Assembly: GCA_002483145.1 (NCBI GenBank)
Contig: DLHJ01000002.1
Span: forward strand, 434,001-498,000
DNA length: 64,000 nt
Direction: 5' to 3'
Origin: Cellvibrio sp. UBA7671
GTDB taxonomy: Bacteria; Pseudomonadota; Gammaproteobacteria; Pseudomonadales; Cellvibrionaceae
The notes below the pieces were generated by a model. The model searched no databases, was not told the origin of the DNA, and worked only from the letters and a program-made list of their open reading frames with translations. Numbering within the stretch: the stretch's first letter is position 1; each line of letters begins with the position of its first letter. The translations under genes and the position numbers were made by a program. This document shows, piece after piece, positions 33,289 to 44,683 of the stretch.

Positions 33289-33969
33289 ATGACTATTACC
33301 GACCAAAGTCTTGGCCAACTTGCACGGAGTATTCCGGGGGCCACCGCGATTTTTCATAAACACCAATTGGACTTTTGTTGCGGCGGAAAGAAAAGCTTGC
33401 GCGATGCAGCAAGTGAACGCGATCTGAACTTGGATGCACTTGCTGGTGAGTTACAGGTGCTGCAATCGCAGCAACCAAGGGAACAAGAATGGGTAAATGT
33501 GCCGAACATTGAATTGATCGAACATATACTCACGCGGTATCACGATGTGCATCGTCAACAACTTCCGGAACTGATTCGCCTTGCCCAGCGAGTGGAGTTG
33601 GTTCATGGCGGGCATACCGAGTGCCCTGCAGGTTTGGCGCAACTTTTGGAAACCATGTTGCAAGAGCTGGAAAACCACATGCAGAAGGAGGAGCAAATTC
33701 TGTTTCCGATGATTAGCCGTGGCATTACTGGTATGGCTGTCCAACCCATTGCGATGATGCGCCGCGAACACGACGATCACGGGGCTGCACTCGCGGATAT
33801 TGCTCACATCACGCACGGTATTGTTATACCCAAGGGGGCATGTAATACCTGGCGCGCACTCTACCTGGGGTTAGAAACTTTAAAGGCGGATCTGATGGAT
33901 CATATTCATCTTGAAAACAATATTTTATTTGATCGTATTGATGGTGCTCTGGAGGTGAGTCATGGGTGA
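33289..33969 (+). CDS. Iron-sulfur cluster repair di-iron protein (RIC/YtfE), copy 2
   Basis: The protein has the ScdA domain motif LDFCCGGKKSLRDA (C30, C31) and hemerythrin histidines in YHDVHRQQLPEL, ELENHMQKEEQILFPM, RREHDDHG and HIHLENNILF. I chose the ATG at MTITDQSLGQL, with GGAGAG upstream, giving 226 residues. An upstream in-frame start would run through the NsrR operator and is unlikely. It overlaps the quinol NO reductase gene by 8 bp. Unlike copy 1, it lacks the CCGTC tail. Confidence 0.93.
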   Translation: MTITDQSLGQLARSIPGATAIFHKHQLDFCCGGKKSLRDAASERDLNLDALAGELQVLQSQQPREQEWVNVPNIELIEHILTRYHDVHRQQLPELIRLAQRVELVHGGHTECPAGLAQLLETMLQELENHMQKEEQILFPMISRGITGMAVQPIAMMRREHDDHGAALADIAHITHGIVIPKGACNTWRALYLGLETLKADLMDHIHLENNILFDRIDGALEVSHG

Positions 33970-36292
33970 GTATCGCAAGCTGTGGTTTATTTTGATTGGC
34001 GTACTCGCCGTTACCTTTTCACTGCTCGGTTATTTTGGCACCGAGGTTTATCGCAATGCACCACCAATCCCAGCACAGGTTGTCAGTGACGGTGGTGAGG
34101 TATTGATGACTCACGATTCCATTCTGGATGGGCAAACCGCGTGGCAATCGGTTGGCGGCATGCAACTGGGGTCGATCTGGGGGCACGGTGCTTATCAGGC
34201 GCCGGACTGGACGGCTGATTGGTTGCATCGCGAACTGATAAATTGGCTCGAACTGGCTGCGCAAGACGTTTTTGGTAAAGCCTATGCTGACTTGGATGGC
34301 GCGCAACAGAACGCGCTGCAGTACGATTTAAAAGTGGCCTACCGCACAAACACATATAACGCTGATAATGATCAGGTGGTGCTTTCACCGCGCCGTGTTC
34401 AGGCGATTGCACAAACTGCTGATTATTATCAGCGGTTATTCAGTGATGCCCCAGAGCTACAAAAAACGCGTGAAAATTATGCGATGAAAGAAAACACGCT
34501 GCCTGACCCTGAGCGACGCGAACGCATGGCAGAGTTTTTCTTTTGGACCGCATGGGCGGCATCTACCGAGCGCACATCGGGCGAAGCGACTTACACTAAT
34601 AATTGGCCCCATGAACCGCTGATCGACAATAGACCCACAGCGGAAAATATTGTGTGGTCAATTGCCAGCGTTGTGTTGTTAGTTTTTGGTGTAGGCGCTC
34701 TGGTATGGGCATGGGCGTTTCTGCGCAAAGAAAATGAGGAGGAGACAGTTGCACCAGATGTCGATCCGATTACAACCTTTGCTGTCACGCCTTCGCAACG
34801 CGCATTGGGAAAATATTTATTTGTTGTTGTCGCACTCTTTACCTTTCAGGTTTTCCTGGGCGGGTTCACCGCGCATTACACCGTGGAGGGGCAAACGTTT
34901 TACGGTATTAATGTGTCTGAGTGGTTTCCTTATTCGTTGGTGCGTACCTGGCACATTCAGGCAGCCATGTTTTGGATTGCCACGGGTTTTCTCGCAGCTG
35001 GATTATTCCTCGCGCCCATTATTAACGGCGGTAAAGATCCTAAGTATCAAAAGCTAGGGGTGGATATTCTCTTTTGGGCGTTGATTGCGGTGGTGGTGGG
35101 TTCGTTTATCGGTAATTTCCTTGCCATCGCGCACATCATACCGACCAATCTAAGTTTTTGGTTTGGTCACCAAGGTTATGAGTACGTTGATTTGGGCAGG
35201 GTGTGGCAAATAGGAAAGTTTATTGGAATTTTACTCTGGTTGTTTTTGATGATGCGAGGCATTACATCGGCGTTAAGACAGCCTGGAGATAAAAATTTAT
35301 TAGCCTTGCTAACTGCTTCTGTTGTCGCCATCGGATTATTTTACGGTGCCGGTTTGTTCTACGGTGAACGCACACATCTCTCTGTAATGGAGTATTGGCG
35401 CTGGTGGGTTGTGCATCTTTGGGTTGAAGGTTTTTTTGAAGTTTTTGCAACCGCTGCACTCGCGTTTATCTTCTGCAGCATGGGGTTGGTATCGCGGCCA
35501 ATGGCAACGGCGGCCACACTTGCGTCGGCATCGTTATTTATGTTGGGCGGCGTGCCTGGCACTTTCCATCACCTGTATTTTTCTGGCACCACCACACCGG
35601 TGATGGCCGTGGGTGCAACCTTCAGTGCGCTCGAGGTCGTGCCGCTTGTAGTGTTGGGTTACGAAGCGTGGGAAAACTGGCGTTTGAAAAATCGCGCGCT
35701 CTGGATGCAACAAATAAAATGGCCCTTGACCTTCTTTGTAGCGGTTGCATTTTGGAACATGCTCGGTGCGGGTGTGCTTGGATTCATGATTAACCCGCCA
35801 ATCGCGCTTTACTACGTGCAAGGTTTAAATACTACACCGACACATGCCCATGCGGCTTTGTTCGGCGTGTATGGATTCCTGGCGCTGGGCTTCTCGTTGT
35901 TAATCCTTCGCTATATTCGCCCGCAATTAGTGTTTAGCGATAAATTAATGAAGGTGGCATTTTGGTGGATGAACATAGGTTTGGCGCTAATGCTTTTCAC
36001 CAGTTTGTTACCGGTTGGGATTATTCAGTTTGTCGCGAGCGCCTCCGAGGGGCTGTGGTACGCGCGTAGTGAATCGTTTATGCAATCAGATTTGCTCGTG
36101 ACCTTGCGCTGGGTTCGTACATTTGGTGACGTCGTATTTATCGTGGGTGCTTTAGCGGTAACTTGGCAGGTTGTGAAGGGCTTGTATGAACGCAATACGC
36201 CGACTGGTGTCAATGTAATTAATCCATTAACCGATGCTACCCCTGAAGAAAAGGTTTGTTGTGGCAGTTGTGGGGGCAGTAGTCACCCGTAA
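33962..36292 (+). CDS. norB: Quinol-dependent nitric oxide reductase (qNor)
   Basis: A single-subunit NO reductase of 776 residues that takes electrons from quinol and makes N2O. It has the N-terminal NorC-like extension without a haem c motif (GGMQLGSIWGHGAYQAPDWTADWLHRE region), then about 12 NorB segments. Haem and FeB ligands are in YSLVRTWHIQAAMFWIATG, VHLWVEGFFEVF, GTFHHLYFSG and HAHAALFGVYGFL. It ends in an unusual Cys tail, VCCGSCGGSS. Gene overlap with ric2 and the NsrR operator upstream place it in NO detoxification. A separate cytochrome-type NO reductase is at 44680-46919. Confidence 0.96.
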   Translation: MGEYRKLWFILIGVLAVTFSLLGYFGTEVYRNAPPIPAQVVSDGGEVLMTHDSILDGQTAWQSVGGMQLGSIWGHGAYQAPDWTADWLHRELINWLELAAQDVFGKAYADLDGAQQNALQYDLKVAYRTNTYNADNDQVVLSPRRVQAIAQTADYYQRLFSDAPELQKTRENYAMKENTLPDPERRERMAEFFFWTAWAASTERTSGEATYTNNWPHEPLIDNRPTAENIVWSIASVVLLVFGVGALVWAWAFLRKENEEETVAPDVDPITTFAVTPSQRALGKYLFVVVALFTFQVFLGGFTAHYTVEGQTFYGINVSEWFPYSLVRTWHIQAAMFWIATGFLAAGLFLAPIINGGKDPKYQKLGVDILFWALIAVVVGSFIGNFLAIAHIIPTNLSFWFGHQGYEYVDLGRVWQIGKFIGILLWLFLMMRGITSALRQPGDKNLLALLTASVVAIGLFYGAGLFYGERTHLSVMEYWRWWVVHLWVEGFFEVFATAALAFIFCSMGLVSRPMATAATLASASLFMLGGVPGTFHHLYFSGTTTPVMAVGATFSALEVVPLVVLGYEAWENWRLKNRALWMQQIKWPLTFFVAVAFWNMLGAGVLGFMINPPIALYYVQGLNTTPTHAHAALFGVYGFLALGFSLLILRYIRPQLVFSDKLMKVAFWWMNIGLALMLFTSLLPVGIIQFVASASEGLWYARSESFMQSDLLVTLRWVRTFGDVVFIVGALAVTWQVVKGLYERNTPTGVNVINPLTDATPEEKVCCGSCGGSSHP

Positions 36293-36365
36293 AACAAGCT
36301 GCGGATGAATTTCGCTCTGGTTAGTCGTAAAAGTGTTTTCGAAACCAACGTAGTAATAAACGTTT

Positions 36366-36394
36366 TTTGAGAACCCATTAGCAGGGTTCTCAAA
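36366..36394. terminator. Perfect 11-bp hairpin after qNor
   Basis: The arms TTTGAGAACCC and GGGTTCTCAAA enclose a 7-base loop and are followed by GACATTTTTC. It lies 74 bp after norB and 32 bp before azurin, so it probably ends or attenuates the ric2-norB transcript. Confidence 0.7.
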
Positions 36395-36425
36395 GACATT
36401 TTTCAATCCATGTGGAAATTTAATT

Positions 36426-36872
36426 ATGAACATAAAATACCTGATACCCGTTATGTTTTCTGCCTTTGCAATGCAAGCGCTGGCAGATGATTGTAATGTT
36501 ACCGTCGATAGTAACGATGCAATGAAGTTCGACAAAAGTGAAATTGTGATAGATAAATCGTGCAAAGAGTTTACGGTTAACCTTACGCATTCCGGAAAAA
36601 TTGCCAAAAACGTAATGGGTCATAATATTGTAATCACCACCACTGAGGATGCGCGTGCTGTTGCGAATGATGGAATAGCGGCTGGTTTAAATAATCAATA
36701 CGTCAAACCTGAAGATGAACGTGTAGTTGCCTTCACCGACATTATTGGCGGCGGGGAAAAAACGTCGGTTACCTTTAAAGTGGATAAATTAAAAACTGAC
36801 AAAGCTTACACTTTCTTTTGCTCGTTCCCGGGGCATATTGCTCTGATGAAAGGCACCGTCACGTTGAAGTAG
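36426..36872 (+). CDS. Azurin (blue copper protein), copy 1
   Basis: A 148-residue precursor with a ~20-residue signal peptide ending MQALA, leaving a mature protein of about 128 residues, the exact azurin size. Copper ligands are visible: the His of NVMGHNIV, and Cys, His and Met in [14 protein letters not shown]. Azurin is a periplasmic electron carrier that can serve NO or nitrite reductases. It follows the quinol NO reductase after a hairpin and may be partly co-transcribed. A close paralogue lies at 47719-48165. Confidence 0.95.
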   Translation: MNIKYLIPVMFSAFAMQALADDCNVTVDSNDAMKFDKSEIVIDKSCKEFTVNLTHSGKIAKNVMGHNIVITTTEDARAVANDGIAAGLNNQYVKPEDERVVAFTDIIGGGEKTSVTFKVDKLKTDKAYTFFCSFPGHIALMKGTVTLK

Positions 36873-36951
36873 TCGTTATGGAAAATATACTGCTCCATCT
36901 TTTGTCACTGAAGTAAATATAAACCGGTTTTAAAGAGCAGTTTGACGTTAA

Positions 36952-38334
<1,383 letters not shown>

Positions 38335-38438
38335 CAAAAATAGTTTATCGCCAAGATTGATTTAGCTTCTTCAATACTTTAATGGAAAATAAACACTCGA
38401 CGGTGAATGTTAAATTCCCAATTCTTGATGCAAAAAAA

Positions 38439-40565
38439 CTAATGTTGAGCTTGAATCGCCGTGAGTGCGATGGTGTAGACGATGTCTTCTACCAGCGCGC
38501 CACGGCTCAAGTCATTCACCGGTTTATTCAAACCTTGCAGCATGGGGCCGATACTGACGACGTTCGCAGAGCGTTGCACCGCTTTGTAGGTGGTATTGCC
38601 GGTATTTAAATCCGGAAAAATATACACCGTGGCTTTACCTGCGACCATACTGTCGGGCGCCTTTTGGCTGGCAACAGCGGCGACACTCGCGGCGTCGTAT
38701 TGCAATGGGCCATCAATCAGTAAATCCGGCCGTCGGGCTTTGGCCAGGCGTGTTGCTTCGCGAACTTTATCCACATCTATTCCCGCACCACTGGTGCCCG
38801 TACTGTAGCTGATCATAGCGATGCGCGGCTCTATGCCAAACGCCCGCGCTGAATCGCCGGACTGGATGGCAATGTCGGCAAGTTCCTCGGCATTCGGGTC
38901 CGGATTCACCGCGCAGTCGCCGTACACCAACACTTGTTCGGGCAGGCACATAAAAAATATCGAGGATACCAAGCGGCAATCGGGTCGTGGCTTGATCAAT
39001 TGCAGGGCGGGGCGGATGGTATTGGCGGTGGTATGAATAGCGCCGGACACCAGTCCATCCACTTCATCGAGCGCCAACATCATGGTGCCGAGTACGACCG
39101 TATCTTCCAGCATTTCCAGCGCGGCTTCGCGGGTAAGACCTTTGTGGCCGCGTCGGTTCAGAAGCGGGGCGACATATTTTTCGATCTCCTCCTCTGGCTG
39201 CAATATCGTGAGGCTGGCAGGCAATACCAGCGACAAACTCTCTGCAATGCGCTGGATATTATCCCGATTGCCCAGTAAAACCGGCTTGGCGATGCCCTTT
39301 TGGGCGCAAATGATAGCGGCCTGGATGGTGCGGATCTCCTCTCCCTCGGGCAGCACAATGCGTTTCAAGTCCCGCCCGGCGCGCTGCACCAGTTGGTGCC
39401 GGAATGCCGCTGGCGACAAGCGCGTCGCTTTCACCCGTTGGGTGCGCGCCAGTATCGGCGGCATCAGGATGTTCTCCGACACGCCACGGATAACCTGCTC
39501 AATTCGCTGCGCATCGTCGGCGGGCACATCCAGGTTCAGGCGTTCCAGTTTTTGTGCAGTGCGATAGGTATCGCTATCGCACAGAATGATCGGTAAACCA
39601 GTATCCAGCGCGACCTGGCATAACTGCATGAGCTTTTTGTCCGGCGTGTAACCGCCGGTTAACAGGATCCCGGCCAGTTGCACGCCGTTTAATACAGCGA
39701 GGCATGCCACCAGCAAAATGTCTTCACGGTCTCCCGGTGTGACCACCAAGGTGCCAGCTTTCAGGGTGTCCAGCATGTTATTCACGCGGCGCGCGCACAC
39801 TGTTACTTCATTTACGCGCCGATTGAAATCTGCCTTGTCGTTGAGCGATCTGCAATTAAGCCGGCGGGATACATCCCCTACGCGCGGCGCTAGGAACGAA
39901 GGTTCGAAATATACCTGTCCGAGAAAAGCGACCTTGCCGTTCGCGAAGATTTGCAACCCAGACAAATCCTCCTTTATCTGGGCGAGAGTCTGTGTTCCGT
40001 CATCGCCGGTCATCAATGCTGAGAGAGGATCTTGCGGAGCGCCCACTTTGTTCAATATGCAACCCACCACGCGCTCATCATCGCCAGTGCGATAAAAGTT
40101 GGCAGTGACACCGATTTGCTGGCTTAACTCCGCATCGCTCAGTTGATTTTTAGCGGCGACCAGCACAATGTCGCTGTCTAACGCGTTGGCGATCTGGATA
40201 TTCAGGCGTTGGATAAACGGGCTATTGGCTTGCGGTACCAACCCCTCAACCACGAGGATATCGACGCCCTCGCCGCAGCGTTGGCAGAGACTAACCACAT
40301 CTTCCAACAGCTGTTCCACTTCGCCCGTCGCTAACCGGCTTTGGGCGTAATCGAGATTTAATGGTTGCTCGGGGATGCGGCCTAGAATGTGACCCGCAAA
40401 TAATAGCGAGGGGTCTTGCTCGGTAGTTGTACCGCTGTGTTGGGCGATGGGCTTACAGAATCCGACGTTAAGACCTTGCTGATCCATGGCCCTTACCAGT
40501 CCCAGACAGACCGAAGTCAACCCAGTCCCAAAACCGGTGGGTGCTACAAAAAACACCTGCTTCAT
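38439..40565 (-). CDS. pta: Phosphate acetyltransferase
   Basis: Pta forms acetyl phosphate from acetyl-CoA, the first step of acetate fermentation. The 708-residue length is like E. coli Pta (714). It has the N-terminal P-loop-like domain (APTGFGTGLTSVCLGLVRA), a DRTGG middle domain (TPGDREDILL, GILLTGG), and the catalytic C-terminal domain starting ALVLPEGEE-like at IVLPEGEEIRTIQAA and including SYSTGTSGAG and DGPLQYDAA. It follows ackA by 21 bp. Confidence 0.96.
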   Translation of the reverse strand: MKQVFFVAPTGFGTGLTSVCLGLVRAMDQQGLNVGFCKPIAQHSGTTTEQDPSLLFAGHILGRIPEQPLNLDYAQSRLATGEVEQLLEDVVSLCQRCGEGVDILVVEGLVPQANSPFIQRLNIQIANALDSDIVLVAAKNQLSDAELSQQIGVTANFYRTGDDERVVGCILNKVGAPQDPLSALMTGDDGTQTLAQIKEDLSGLQIFANGKVAFLGQVYFEPSFLAPRVGDVSRRLNCRSLNDKADFNRRVNEVTVCARRVNNMLDTLKAGTLVVTPGDREDILLVACLAVLNGVQLAGILLTGGYTPDKKLMQLCQVALDTGLPIILCDSDTYRTAQKLERLNLDVPADDAQRIEQVIRGVSENILMPPILARTQRVKATRLSPAAFRHQLVQRAGRDLKRIVLPEGEEIRTIQAAIICAQKGIAKPVLLGNRDNIQRIAESLSLVLPASLTILQPEEEIEKYVAPLLNRRGHKGLTREAALEMLEDTVVLGTMMLALDEVDGLVSGAIHTTANTIRPALQLIKPRPDCRLVSSIFFMCLPEQVLVYGDCAVNPDPNAEELADIAIQSGDSARAFGIEPRIAMISYSTGTSGAGIDVDKVREATRLAKARRPDLLIDGPLQYDAASVAAVASQKAPDSMVAGKATVYIFPDLNTGNTTYKAVQRSANVVSIGPMLQGLNKPVNDLSRGALVEDIVYTIALTAIQAQH

Positions 40566-40586
40566 ATTCCTGACCCTCTGGTCGGA

Positions 40587-41771
40587 TTAAATGCTGGAAA
40601 AGGTAGCGCGAGCGATCATAAGCTCTTCTTGGGTAGGGATCACCAGCAGCGGAATTCGGCTCTGCGGGTTGCTGATGACACCGCGCGGGTCGCCATTTTC
40701 TTGATTGAGCTCATCAGAAAGTGAAACCCCAAGATTTTTCAGCAGCGCCGCTACCCGAGCGCGGACGGGGCGGGCGTTTTCCCCGATGCCGCCGGTAAAA
40801 ACGATTGCATCCAGTCGTTCAAGTGCCACGCTGTAGGCAGCAATATACTTTGCTAGCCGGTAACAAAATACCTCAATCGCGGTGGTGGCCGCCGCATCGC
40901 CCGTGCTCGCCAGTTCGCAAAGGCTACGCATATCGTTGCTTTGGTTGGATAACCCCAACAACCCGCTGCGTTTGTTGAGCATGTCCATAATGTCTTCCAG
41001 TGACATGCCGCAGGTGTTGTGCAGATATTGCAAAACGCCTGCGTCTATATCGCCACTGCGCGTACCCATGACCAACCCCTCCAGCGGCGTTAGCCCCATA
41101 GAAGTATCCATACTTTTGCCATTCGCCACAGCGCAGACACTAGCTCCGTTACCCAAGTGCGCTACGATCACGCCGCTGTCTTCGGGGTCGAGCTGAAGGC
41201 GTTTGATTGTCTCGCCCGACACATACTCATGGCTGGTGCCGTGGAAACCGTAGCGACGAACCCCATGCTGCTCATAGAGGGCGATGGGTACGGCGTAAAG
41301 GAAGGCTTTTGGGGGCATGGTTTGGTGGAACGCTGTGTCGAACACCGCCACCTGCGGTAAATGTGGGCAGGCCTCCCGTGCGCCGAGAATGCCGATAAGG
41401 TGAGCGGGGTTATGAAGCGGCGCGAGTGGCTCGCACGCGCGGATTTTTGCAATCACCTCCTCGGTGATGAGTGTTGGCTGGTTAAAAAACTCCCCGCCGT
41501 GAACCACTCTATGACCGATTGCGATAATGTCTTGCATCAGTTTACGTTCGGACAATTTGTCGAATACAGCGGCCAGCGCCTGATGGTGATCAATTCCAGG
41601 CATCGTCTGTGGTTCGCGTTGCCCCGTAGCGGTTTTAAACGTGATCTTCGCTGCCTCACCACCTAATTGTTCTGCCAGGCCTTCAAAGACAGCGCGGTCT
41701 GCGCTGTGATCGACCACAGAAAATTTCAAAGACGAACTGCCTGAATTCAACACCAATATCAAACCGCTCAT
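40587..41771 (-). CDS. ackA: Acetate kinase
   Basis: AckA converts acetyl phosphate and ADP to acetate and ATP. The 394-residue protein begins LILVLNSGSSSLKFSVVD, and has GHRVVHGGEFF, DTAFHQTMP, RYGFHGTSHEYV, HLGNGASVCAV and FTGGIGENARPVR, all family signatures. It lies 54 bp after norD on the same strand, so it may be read through from the nor operon. With pta it gives substrate-level ATP when respiration is limited. In Pseudomonas ackA-pta is Anr-controlled; the gap here has only a poor palindrome at 41807-41824. Confidence 0.96.
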   Translation of the reverse strand: MSGLILVLNSGSSSLKFSVVDHSADRAVFEGLAEQLGGEAAKITFKTATGQREPQTMPGIDHHQALAAVFDKLSERKLMQDIIAIGHRVVHGGEFFNQPTLITEEVIAKIRACEPLAPLHNPAHLIGILGAREACPHLPQVAVFDTAFHQTMPPKAFLYAVPIALYEQHGVRRYGFHGTSHEYVSGETIKRLQLDPEDSGVIVAHLGNGASVCAVANGKSMDTSMGLTPLEGLVMGTRSGDIDAGVLQYLHNTCGMSLEDIMDMLNKRSGLLGLSNQSNDMRSLCELASTGDAAATTAIEVFCYRLAKYIAAYSVALERLDAIVFTGGIGENARPVRARVAALLKNLGVSLSDELNQENGDPRGVISNPQSRIPLLVIPTQEELMIARATFSSI

Positions 41772-41825
41772 TTATTTCCTCATTTGAATTCGTAATCTTT
41801 ATCGCGTTGTTGATCGATAAACAAT

Positions 41826-43856
41826 TTAATTAACCAGCAGGCGTTTCATCCATTCCAACAAGGCTCTTGGTAGTTGTTCCGGATGGGGCAGAAGCGCATA
41901 GTGATGCGCGCCAAAAATGTGCGGAAGATAGTTTCCTGCTTGTCGGTCAATGGTTAAACAAAAAGGTTGTATTCCCTGGTTTTTCGCTTCGATGACTGCT
42001 TGGCGCGTATCTTCAATGCCGTAACGCCCCTCATAATCATCGTTATCGTTAGGTTTTCCATCCGACAATACAATTAGCAAACGGTGCGAAGCGGGCATGC
42101 GCATTAGTTCAGCCGTGGCGTGACGGAATGCTGCGCCCACACGGGTAAATCGTTCTGGTTGTAATCCGCTGATGCGTAATGCTACATCGTTGCTAAAGTT
42201 TTCGTTTGCGTATTTTACTTCGCGCACCGCAACCGATTGTGGGCCTTCTCCTGAAAACGCCAGAATGTTGTATGGCTCACCCAAGCTTTGCAATGCAATA
42301 GCAACTAGCAACAATGCTTCGCGCTCAACATCAATGACACGGCGATTATTGGCGATCCACGAATCCGTAGAGCCGCTAACGTCCACTAACAGACATAGAG
42401 TGATATTTTTTTCCGCAACGCGGCGGGTTTGGTACAGCGCCTGGTTTAGCGAATCGCCCGCGCGAAAATCGGTATAGCTCGTAACGTATGCATCCAAATC
42501 AATTTCTTCACCATCCATTTGTTGCCGATAAAGTACCTTGCGCGCGCGCAACAGTTCAAACTGTTTTTGTATTGAGTAGATTAGTGGTTGATATTGTTTC
42601 ATAGTCTCATCAACCCACTGCTGGGAGCCGGAAGTCACTGCACCCACACATACGCGTGCGCCCGGATGTCGGTAAGTTTCCTGCTTATAATCCCACTCGG
42701 GATAACTGAGTTCGCTTTGTAGTTCCTGTATCGATTGCTTCAGTTGTGAGCGTTTTTCGGTCGGGTTATCTGATAACAATATTTCTTTAGATTGGCCGGG
42801 TGTTGAAACCAAACGTGCTTCGGCCAATTCGGAGACTAAATCCGCGTACTCTTCTGCTGCCGCATCTTCGTCGCGATCAACTGGACGCTGTAAACCCATT
42901 GGATCTTCTGCCTTTGGGTGCGATTCGTCGCCTTGTACCATCCAGGCATCATCCTGTTTCTTTTTCTTATCCTCATCGTCTTGCGCGGCGCGAACCTCTG
43001 GGCTGCGTGGTAGGCGCGCGACCAGCGGATTTTTTTCCGTTTCGGTATTTTCCCTTTCCAATAGTTCGAGCGCGGCAATGTTATTCGGTGCACGTAACTC
43101 ACCCGTCCACACATCTTTTACCAGCGGCGCGATGCCATAAACGCGCACGGAATAATCCGGCGCGAGGTGCATGAGCTGTGGTAGCAATTCATTCACGCGC
43201 TCTTGGGAAGCGGTGGGCGATTCACATGCGAAACCATTTTCTGCAACGCCGCAGGTTTGGGTTAACAAATTGCGGTAGAAAATTTCCAACGGGCGCCGCG
43301 GCGGTGAAAAAGTAGAAAGCGCGGGGCGATCCTGCAATGCCTTTTGACGAACGCGATTAAGCTCAGGAATGCTTCCGGGGAAATGCCGCGCGAGTTCTTC
43401 ATCTGCCGAAAAACTTTCGAGCAAAAGAAAAGCATCACGACCGAGAGGATTAGAAAAATGTGCGATGCTTGCAGCACTATTGCGCATTGCGCGTATCGCT
43501 TGTTGAAGAGCCAGCGTACGCATCCATTGCTGTGCGCGCACATTGTCGGCGAAGGGCGACTGCATCGGCAACCAAATGTTTTGGCCATCGTTAGCGGGTA
43601 TTGCTTGTGTACGCCAAGGCGCTGGCGTCTGACGAAATACGCGGGCGAGTAATGTTGGTGGTGTGGGTGGTTGTGCGATGCGAATTAAAAAATGTTTTCC
43701 AGTTGCGGAGAGAATAAATAATTCAAGTCGATGAACGATATCGGTCAATACCAATGGTACGGCTTGTTCCGGTGGTCGATTATTTTGCCATAACTTGCGC
43801 GCGTAGACGGTTGCATGTCGCGCGGCATCAATTATTAAATCTTCTGGTTCGGCCAC
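41826..43856 (-). CDS. norD: Nitric oxide reductase activation protein NorD
   Basis: NorD is a VWA-domain protein that, with the ATPase NorQ, is needed to assemble active NorBC. The C-terminal VWA domain has the MIDAS motif LLVDVSGSTDSW followed by LIVLSDGKPNDNDDYEGRYGIEDTR. The middle third is acidic and low in complexity (DDEDKKKKQDD). Length, 676 residues, fits the family (~610-640) with a slightly long linker. It follows norQ by 11 bp. Confidence 0.95.
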   Translation of the reverse strand: MAEPEDLIIDAARHATVYARKLWQNNRPPEQAVPLVLTDIVHRLELFILSATGKHFLIRIAQPPTPPTLLARVFRQTPAPWRTQAIPANDGQNIWLPMQSPFADNVRAQQWMRTLALQQAIRAMRNSAASIAHFSNPLGRDAFLLLESFSADEELARHFPGSIPELNRVRQKALQDRPALSTFSPPRRPLEIFYRNLLTQTCGVAENGFACESPTASQERVNELLPQLMHLAPDYSVRVYGIAPLVKDVWTGELRAPNNIAALELLERENTETEKNPLVARLPRSPEVRAAQDDEDKKKKQDDAWMVQGDESHPKAEDPMGLQRPVDRDEDAAAEEYADLVSELAEARLVSTPGQSKEILLSDNPTEKRSQLKQSIQELQSELSYPEWDYKQETYRHPGARVCVGAVTSGSQQWVDETMKQYQPLIYSIQKQFELLRARKVLYRQQMDGEEIDLDAYVTSYTDFRAGDSLNQALYQTRRVAEKNITLCLLVDVSGSTDSWIANNRRVIDVEREALLLVAIALQSLGEPYNILAFSGEGPQSVAVREVKYANENFSNDVALRISGLQPERFTRVGAAFRHATAELMRMPASHRLLIVLSDGKPNDNDDYEGRYGIEDTRQAVIEAKNQGIQPFCLTIDRQAGNYLPHIFGAHHYALLPHPEQLPRALLEWMKRLLVN

Positions 43857-43867
43857 AGCCTCACGCC

Positions 43868-44683
43868 TTAAATAAAAATAGCATCAACAAGATCGTTCAT
43901 CGCGCCGACTAAGGTTTCATCGTCCGATAAAGGTGCGATAATCGCTGCTTTACAAGCAGTGCGAATCTCAACTCCGCCAGTAAATAATAAGGCGGCTGCA
44001 ATTAATAAACGTGTGCTGGGCACTTCTGCCAAACCGCGATCGTGCAATGTACGAATACGTTGCGCGAGGCCAACCAAAGCATGTGCAATTGCACGCTCCA
44101 CCTTGCTTTCGCTCTCAACAATAGCTACTTCTTTATCAAATGCGGGATAACCCAGCTCCATAGCCACAAAGCGTTGACGCGTACTCGGTTTTAAATCCTT
44201 AAGCATGCGTTGGTAACCGGGATTGTAGGAGATCACCAATTGAAAACCAGGCGCTGCCGTCAACAACTCGCCAGTTTTATCAATGGGTAACATTCGGCGG
44301 TGATCAGTGAGTGAATGCAAAACTACAATTGTGTCCTGCCGTGCTTCGACAACTTCATCCAAGTAACAAATGGCACCTTCGCGTACCGCGCGCGCGAGTG
44401 GACCGTCTTGCCACACAGTTCCATCGTGGCGAATTAAATAACGGCCGATTAAATCATTTGCGGAGAGATCATCGTGGCAAGCTACCGTAATTAATGGGCG
44501 ATCCAGCCTCCATGCCATGTATTCCACTAACCGGGTCTTGCCGCACCCGGTTGGGCCTTTCAACATCACTGCCAGTGATTGTTTATGGCATTGGGTGAAA
44601 ATATTTACCTCTTCACCGCATGACAAATAAAACGGTTCTTTATTGTGATGTAAAAGCGGTACTAGCGGTTCGCTCACGGTCAT
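43868..44683 (-). CDS. norQ: Nitric oxide reductase activation ATPase NorQ
   Basis: A MoxR-type AAA+ ATPase of 271 residues. Walker A is LKGPTGCGKTRLVEY, Walker B is AICYLDEVVEA, and the sensor region is FQLVISYNPGYQ. It works with NorD to insert the FeB iron of NorB. The start overlaps the norB stop by 4 bp, implying coupled translation. Confidence 0.96.
   Translation of the reverse strand: MTVSEPLVPLLHHNKEPFYLSCGEEVNIFTQCHKQSLAVMLKGPTGCGKTRLVEYMAWRLDRPLITVACHDDLSANDLIGRYLIRHDGTVWQDGPLARAVREGAICYLDEVVEARQDTIVVLHSLTDHRRMLPIDKTGELLTAAPGFQLVISYNPGYQRMLKDLKPSTRQRFVAMELGYPAFDKEVAIVESESKVERAIAHALVGLAQRIRTLHDRGLAEVPSTRLLIAAALLFTGGVEIRTACKAAIIAPLSDDETLVGAMNDLVDAIFI

Noticed and set aside
41807..41824. 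Palindrome TTGTTGATCGATAAACAA before ackA as an Anr box
   Set aside because: The arms do not give TTGAT-N4-ATCAA at the right spacing; it may be chance.
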